Origin: Prevotella sp.
GTDB taxonomy: Bacteria > Bacteroidota > Bacteroidia > Bacteroidales > Bacteroidaceae
DNA: 15,687 nt
Assembly: GCA_017430675.1 (NCBI GenBank)
Contig: JAFRMM010000116.1
Span: 1-15,687, forward strand
Direction: 5' to 3'
A program made the translations under genes and the position numbers. The notes beneath the pieces are model-generated. The model saw only the letters and a program-made list of their open reading frames with translations, was not told the DNA's origin and did not search any database. This document shows positions 13,085 through 15,687 of this stretch, piece by piece (the stretch's first letter is position 1; each line of letters starts with the position of its first letter).

Positions 13085-15217
13085 CTATACCTTCTTCAGT
13101 ACGACGGCAGAACGTGCCGGGATATAGAGTTTCAGCCACTCCTTATGGTCTTTCACGTAGAGCGGGTCGTAGTTCGTGAAATGCGTCATGGTATCGTCGG
13201 CGAAACCATTACCGCCAAACTCCTTCGCGTCGGTATTCAGCACCACCTCGTAACTGCCCGTGGGCACGAGGAAGCCGTAGTCGGTATAACTGCGGTTCGG
13301 CGAGAAGTTGAATACGAAGACAAGGTTACCACGCATGAAGCAGAGCACCTGGTCGCCGTCGTCGTGCCAGATCTCCGTCACGGGTGTGTTCTGGAAGTTG
13401 CGCACGCTCTTGATGGTCTTGAGCATCTCACGGTCGAAGTCGCCGAGCCAGTGGTAGCAGAGATCCTTGTTATCGACGAGGTTCCACTGGCGACGGGCAT
13501 ACTTGTACGACCAGCCGTTACCCTCCCGCGGGAAGTCGATCCACTCGGGATGGCCGAACTCGTTACCCATGAAGTTCAGGTAACCGCCGTTGATGGCAGC
13601 AGCCGTCACCAGTCGGATCATCTTATGGAGAGCAATACCTCGCTGAACTATATCATTGACATCTTTCTTTGCAAAGTGCCAGTACATATCGGCATCAATC
13701 AGACGGAAGATGATGGTCTTATCACCCACCAAAGCCTGGTCGTGACTCTCGCAGTAAGAGATGGTCTTCTCGTCAGGACGACGGTTCTTGACCTCCCAGA
13801 AGATAGAGCAGACATTGATGTCCTCGTCGCGTACCTCCTTAATGGTCTTGATCCAGTAGTCGGGGATATTCATCGCCATACGGTAGTCGAAACCGTAGCC
13901 GCCATCCTCAAACTTAGCAGCCAAGCCAGGCATACCAGACACCTCTTCCGCAATAGTGATAGCATCGGGATTCACCTCATGGATCAGACAGTTAGCCAAT
14001 GTCAGATAACAGATGGCATTATCGTCCTCATGACCGTTGAAGTAGTCGCCATAGCCGCCGAAAGCCTCGCCCAGTCCGTGGCTGTAATAGAGCATCGAGG
14101 TGACGCCGTCGAAACGGAATCCGTCGAACTTGAATTCCTCGAGCCAATACTTACAGTTGGAGAGCAGGAAGTGCAACACGTCGTCCTTGCCATAGTCGAA
14201 GCAGAGAGAGTCCCATGCTGGGTGCTCGTGGCGGTCGCCAGGATAGAAGAACTGGTTGGGGTCGCCGGCCAGGTTGCCCAAGCCTTCCACCTCATTCTTC
14301 ACGGCGTGCGAATGTACGATATCCATGATGACTGCAATACCCATCTTGTGGGCCGTGTCGATCATCTCCTTCAGTTCCTCTGGGGTGCCGAAGCGGCTGC
14401 TGGGTGCAAAGAACGAGCTGACGTGATAGCCGAACGAGCCATAGTAGGGATGCTCCTGTATAGCCATCACCTGAATGGCATTGTAGCCGTCTTTTTTGAC
14501 GCGCGGCAGCACGTTTTCAGTAAACTCCTTGTAGGTTCCCACCTTCTCGGCATCCTGGCCCATACCCACGTGGCACTCATAGATGAGAAGCGGATTGGTA
14601 TCGGGCTTGAAATTCTTCTTCTTAAACTCATAGGGTTTCTCAGGGTTCCATACCTGGGCAGAGAATATCTTTGTCTGATCATCCTGCACCACACGGCGAC
14701 ACCAGGCAGGGATGCGCTCTCCTTCGCCACCGTTCCACTTCACCTTCATCTTATAGAGCTGGCCGTGCTTCAGGGCTTTCTCGCTGAGTTTCAGTTCCCA
14801 GTTGCCTGTGCCCTCAATGCGCTTGCACTTATACTTCTCTGACTCCTGCCAGTTGTTGAAGTCGCCTATCAGATAGATTTCTGTTGCGTTGGGAGCCCAC
14901 TCACGGAACACCCATCCCTTAGCCAGTTTATGCAGACCGAAGTAGAGGTGACCAGAGGCAAACTGCGACAGAGTCTGCTTGCCGTTGCGTGTCAGCTGAC
15001 CGATTTTCCACAGGGCATGGTCGTGACGGCCGCGGATAGCCTGCTCGAACGGCTCCAGCCATGAGTCGTCGCGTACCAGTCCTATATGCTGTGGCTCCTC
15101 CACCTTCTTCACCACTTTCACCACCTTCTTGGCAGCAGATTTCTTAGCAGTGGTCTTCTTGGCGACTGCCTTCTTCTCAGGAGTCTCTTTCTTTGTTGTT
15201 TTCTTTGTCGTTGCCAT
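13085..15217 (-). CDS. glgB: 1,4-alpha-glucan (glycogen) branching enzyme, GH13_8 type, with basic N-terminal tail
   Basis: A 710-aa enzyme that introduces alpha-1,6 branches into glycogen. An N-terminal CBM48-like domain (about 90-190, VFREWAPNATEIYLIGDFN) precedes the GH13 barrel: region I DIVHSH (299-304), region II DGFRFDGVTS with nucleophile D370, region III TIAEEVSG with acid/base E424, and region IV YCESHDQAL with D493. The sequence follows the eukaryotic-like GH13_8 branching enzymes common in Bacteroidetes rather than E. coli GlgB. Residues 1-40 form an unusual tail of Lys, Ala and Thr repeats (KKTTKK, AKKTTAKKSAAKK) resembling histone H1 tails; it is not a signal peptide. The gene lies 4 nt after yhcH and 1 nt before the DUF6057-like gene. 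No other glycogen genes are in the window. Confidence 0.95.
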   Translation of the reverse strand: MATTKKTTKKETPEKKAVAKKTTAKKSAAKKVVKVVKKVEEPQHIGLVRDDSWLEPFEQAIRGRHDHALWKIGQLTRNGKQTLSQFASGHLYFGLHKLAKGWVFREWAPNATEIYLIGDFNNWQESEKYKCKRIEGTGNWELKLSEKALKHGQLYKMKVKWNGGEGERIPAWCRRVVQDDQTKIFSAQVWNPEKPYEFKKKNFKPDTNPLLIYECHVGMGQDAEKVGTYKEFTENVLPRVKKDGYNAIQVMAIQEHPYYGSFGYHVSSFFAPSSRFGTPEELKEMIDTAHKMGIAVIMDIVHSHAVKNEVEGLGNLAGDPNQFFYPGDRHEHPAWDSLCFDYGKDDVLHFLLSNCKYWLEEFKFDGFRFDGVTSMLYYSHGLGEAFGGYGDYFNGHEDDNAICYLTLANCLIHEVNPDAITIAEEVSGMPGLAAKFEDGGYGFDYRMAMNIPDYWIKTIKEVRDEDINVCSIFWEVKNRRPDEKTISYCESHDQALVGDKTIIFRLIDADMYWHFAKKDVNDIVQRGIALHKMIRLVTAAAINGGYLNFMGNEFGHPEWIDFPREGNGWSYKYARRQWNLVDNKDLCYHWLGDFDREMLKTIKSVRNFQNTPVTEIWHDDGDQVLCFMRGNLVFVFNFSPNRSYTDYGFLVPTGSYEVVLNTDAKEFGGNGFADDTMTHFTNYDPLYVKDHKEWLKLYIPARSAVVLKKV

Positions 15218-15221
15218 AGTG

Positions 15222-15668
15222 TTATGCCTTTACCTTAAATATTGCTTTCTTAATCTCAGGAACTCCAGCGATGCAGGGAGCATGACCGTCCTGCGGGAAG
15301 AAGATGGCCATCATGCCTATCTGACATGTTACATAGCTGTCGGCAGCCAGATCAGGAATCTTCGTAATGTCCTTCTCGGCATTGTATTCTGCCTTGGGCA
15401 ACAGGTCGCGCTGTGTGTAGCCGAAGGTCTCGGCAGCAGTGATGGGTATCTGTATGTCTATCATCTTGTCGTGAGTCTCAATGACGGCCTCGTCGGGTGT
15501 CTTGCCCTTAGCCACTTGGATGTTGACAAAGAGGTCCTTGCCTACGATTTCATGCTTACCAGCCTCCATAGTATTGAGGTCGTTCTGCTGAAGAAACTCC
15601 ACTACCTTTGGAAACAGCGGATTGATAGCCGCATAGTTTTTCAGGTTCTCAATTTTGTCGATAATCAT
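15222..15668 (-). CDS. YhcH/YjgK/YiaL family (DUF386) cupin-like protein
   Basis: A 148-aa single-domain protein of the family that includes E. coli YhcH and TabA (YjgK) and the EbgC beta-subunit. These adopt a double-stranded beta-helix and bind metal; roles proposed include handling of free sugars such as sialic acid, and biofilm control. Diagnostic parts are LFVNIQVAKGKTPDEA, ETHDKMIDIQI (64-74, Glu and His as likely metal ligands) and FFPQDGHAPCI (the second His). The start ATG 15668 gives the usual MIIDKIENL beginning and the usual length. The promoter lies outside the window; only 19 bp remain upstream. With glgB and the DUF6057-like gene it appears to form one leftward operon, which hints at carbohydrate metabolism. 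Confidence 0.9.
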   Translation of the reverse strand: MIIDKIENLKNYAAINPLFPKVVEFLQQNDLNTMEAGKHEIVGKDLFVNIQVAKGKTPDEAVIETHDKMIDIQIPITAAETFGYTQRDLLPKAEYNAEKDITKIPDLAADSYVTCQIGMMAIFFPQDGHAPCIAGVPEIKKAIFKVKA

Positions 15669-15687
15669 AATGCAATGTGATTTTAAA

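Noticed and set aside
13145..14842. 565-codon open frame on the plus strand opposite the branching enzyme
   Set aside because: It is fully antisense to an unmistakable glgB with all catalytic motifs. Its translation shows no recognisable domain, and such frames arise from the codon bias of the sense gene.

Overview
The window looks like chromosomal DNA of a Bacteroidales bacterium, most likely Prevotella or a close relative. Five promoters fit the Bacteroidetes -33/-7 pattern (TTTG, about 20 bp, TAnnTTTG), with four of them matching exactly. Shine-Dalgarno sites are mostly absent. Several genes belong to families that are mainly or only found in Bacteroidetes (DUF4494, DUF6057-like, DUF6377-like, a GH13_8-type branching enzyme). 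Most of the window is ordinary, tightly packed housekeeping and metabolic sequence. I see no phage, insertion sequence, CRISPR array, tRNA or rRNA.

Layout from left to right. (1) 1-367, minus: the N-terminal part of an exported protein resembling DUF6377 regulators, cut by the window edge. It is divergent from (2) the plus-strand operon ruvC - modF-like double-ATPase - EFR1-type ferredoxin/flavodoxin protein (514-3356). A 76-bp inverted-repeat element sits in frame inside the modF-like gene. (3) A minus-strand operon (5787 to 3331) encodes a membrane-anchored pseudokinase, a DUF4494 protein and a YggS/PLPBP-type PLP-homeostasis protein. Its tail overlaps the EFR1 gene convergently. (4) Divergent from it, on plus, are a class I/II aminotransferase and an FtsX/LolC-E-type permease (5951-8435). 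Each is preceded by a short tandem-repeat array touching the start codon (8-mer x4 and 7-mer x5). (5) A promoter flanked by two TGCAC/GTGCA palindromes drives two tandem paralogous acyl-CoA synthetases (8562-11888), which end at a strong bidirectional terminator. (6) A minus-strand operon enters from the right edge: a YhcH/YjgK/YiaL cupin-like protein, a glycogen branching enzyme with a histone-H1-like Lys/Ala tail, and a DUF6057-like membrane protein (15668 to 11926).

The functional themes are DNA repair, PLP enzymes, fatty-acid activation and glycogen structure. I did not find a convincing new multi-gene system. The best leads are the repeat element domesticated inside an ATPase linker, the transmembrane pseudokinase operon, the tandem-repeat leaders, and the palindromic control region of the acyl-CoA synthetase pair.
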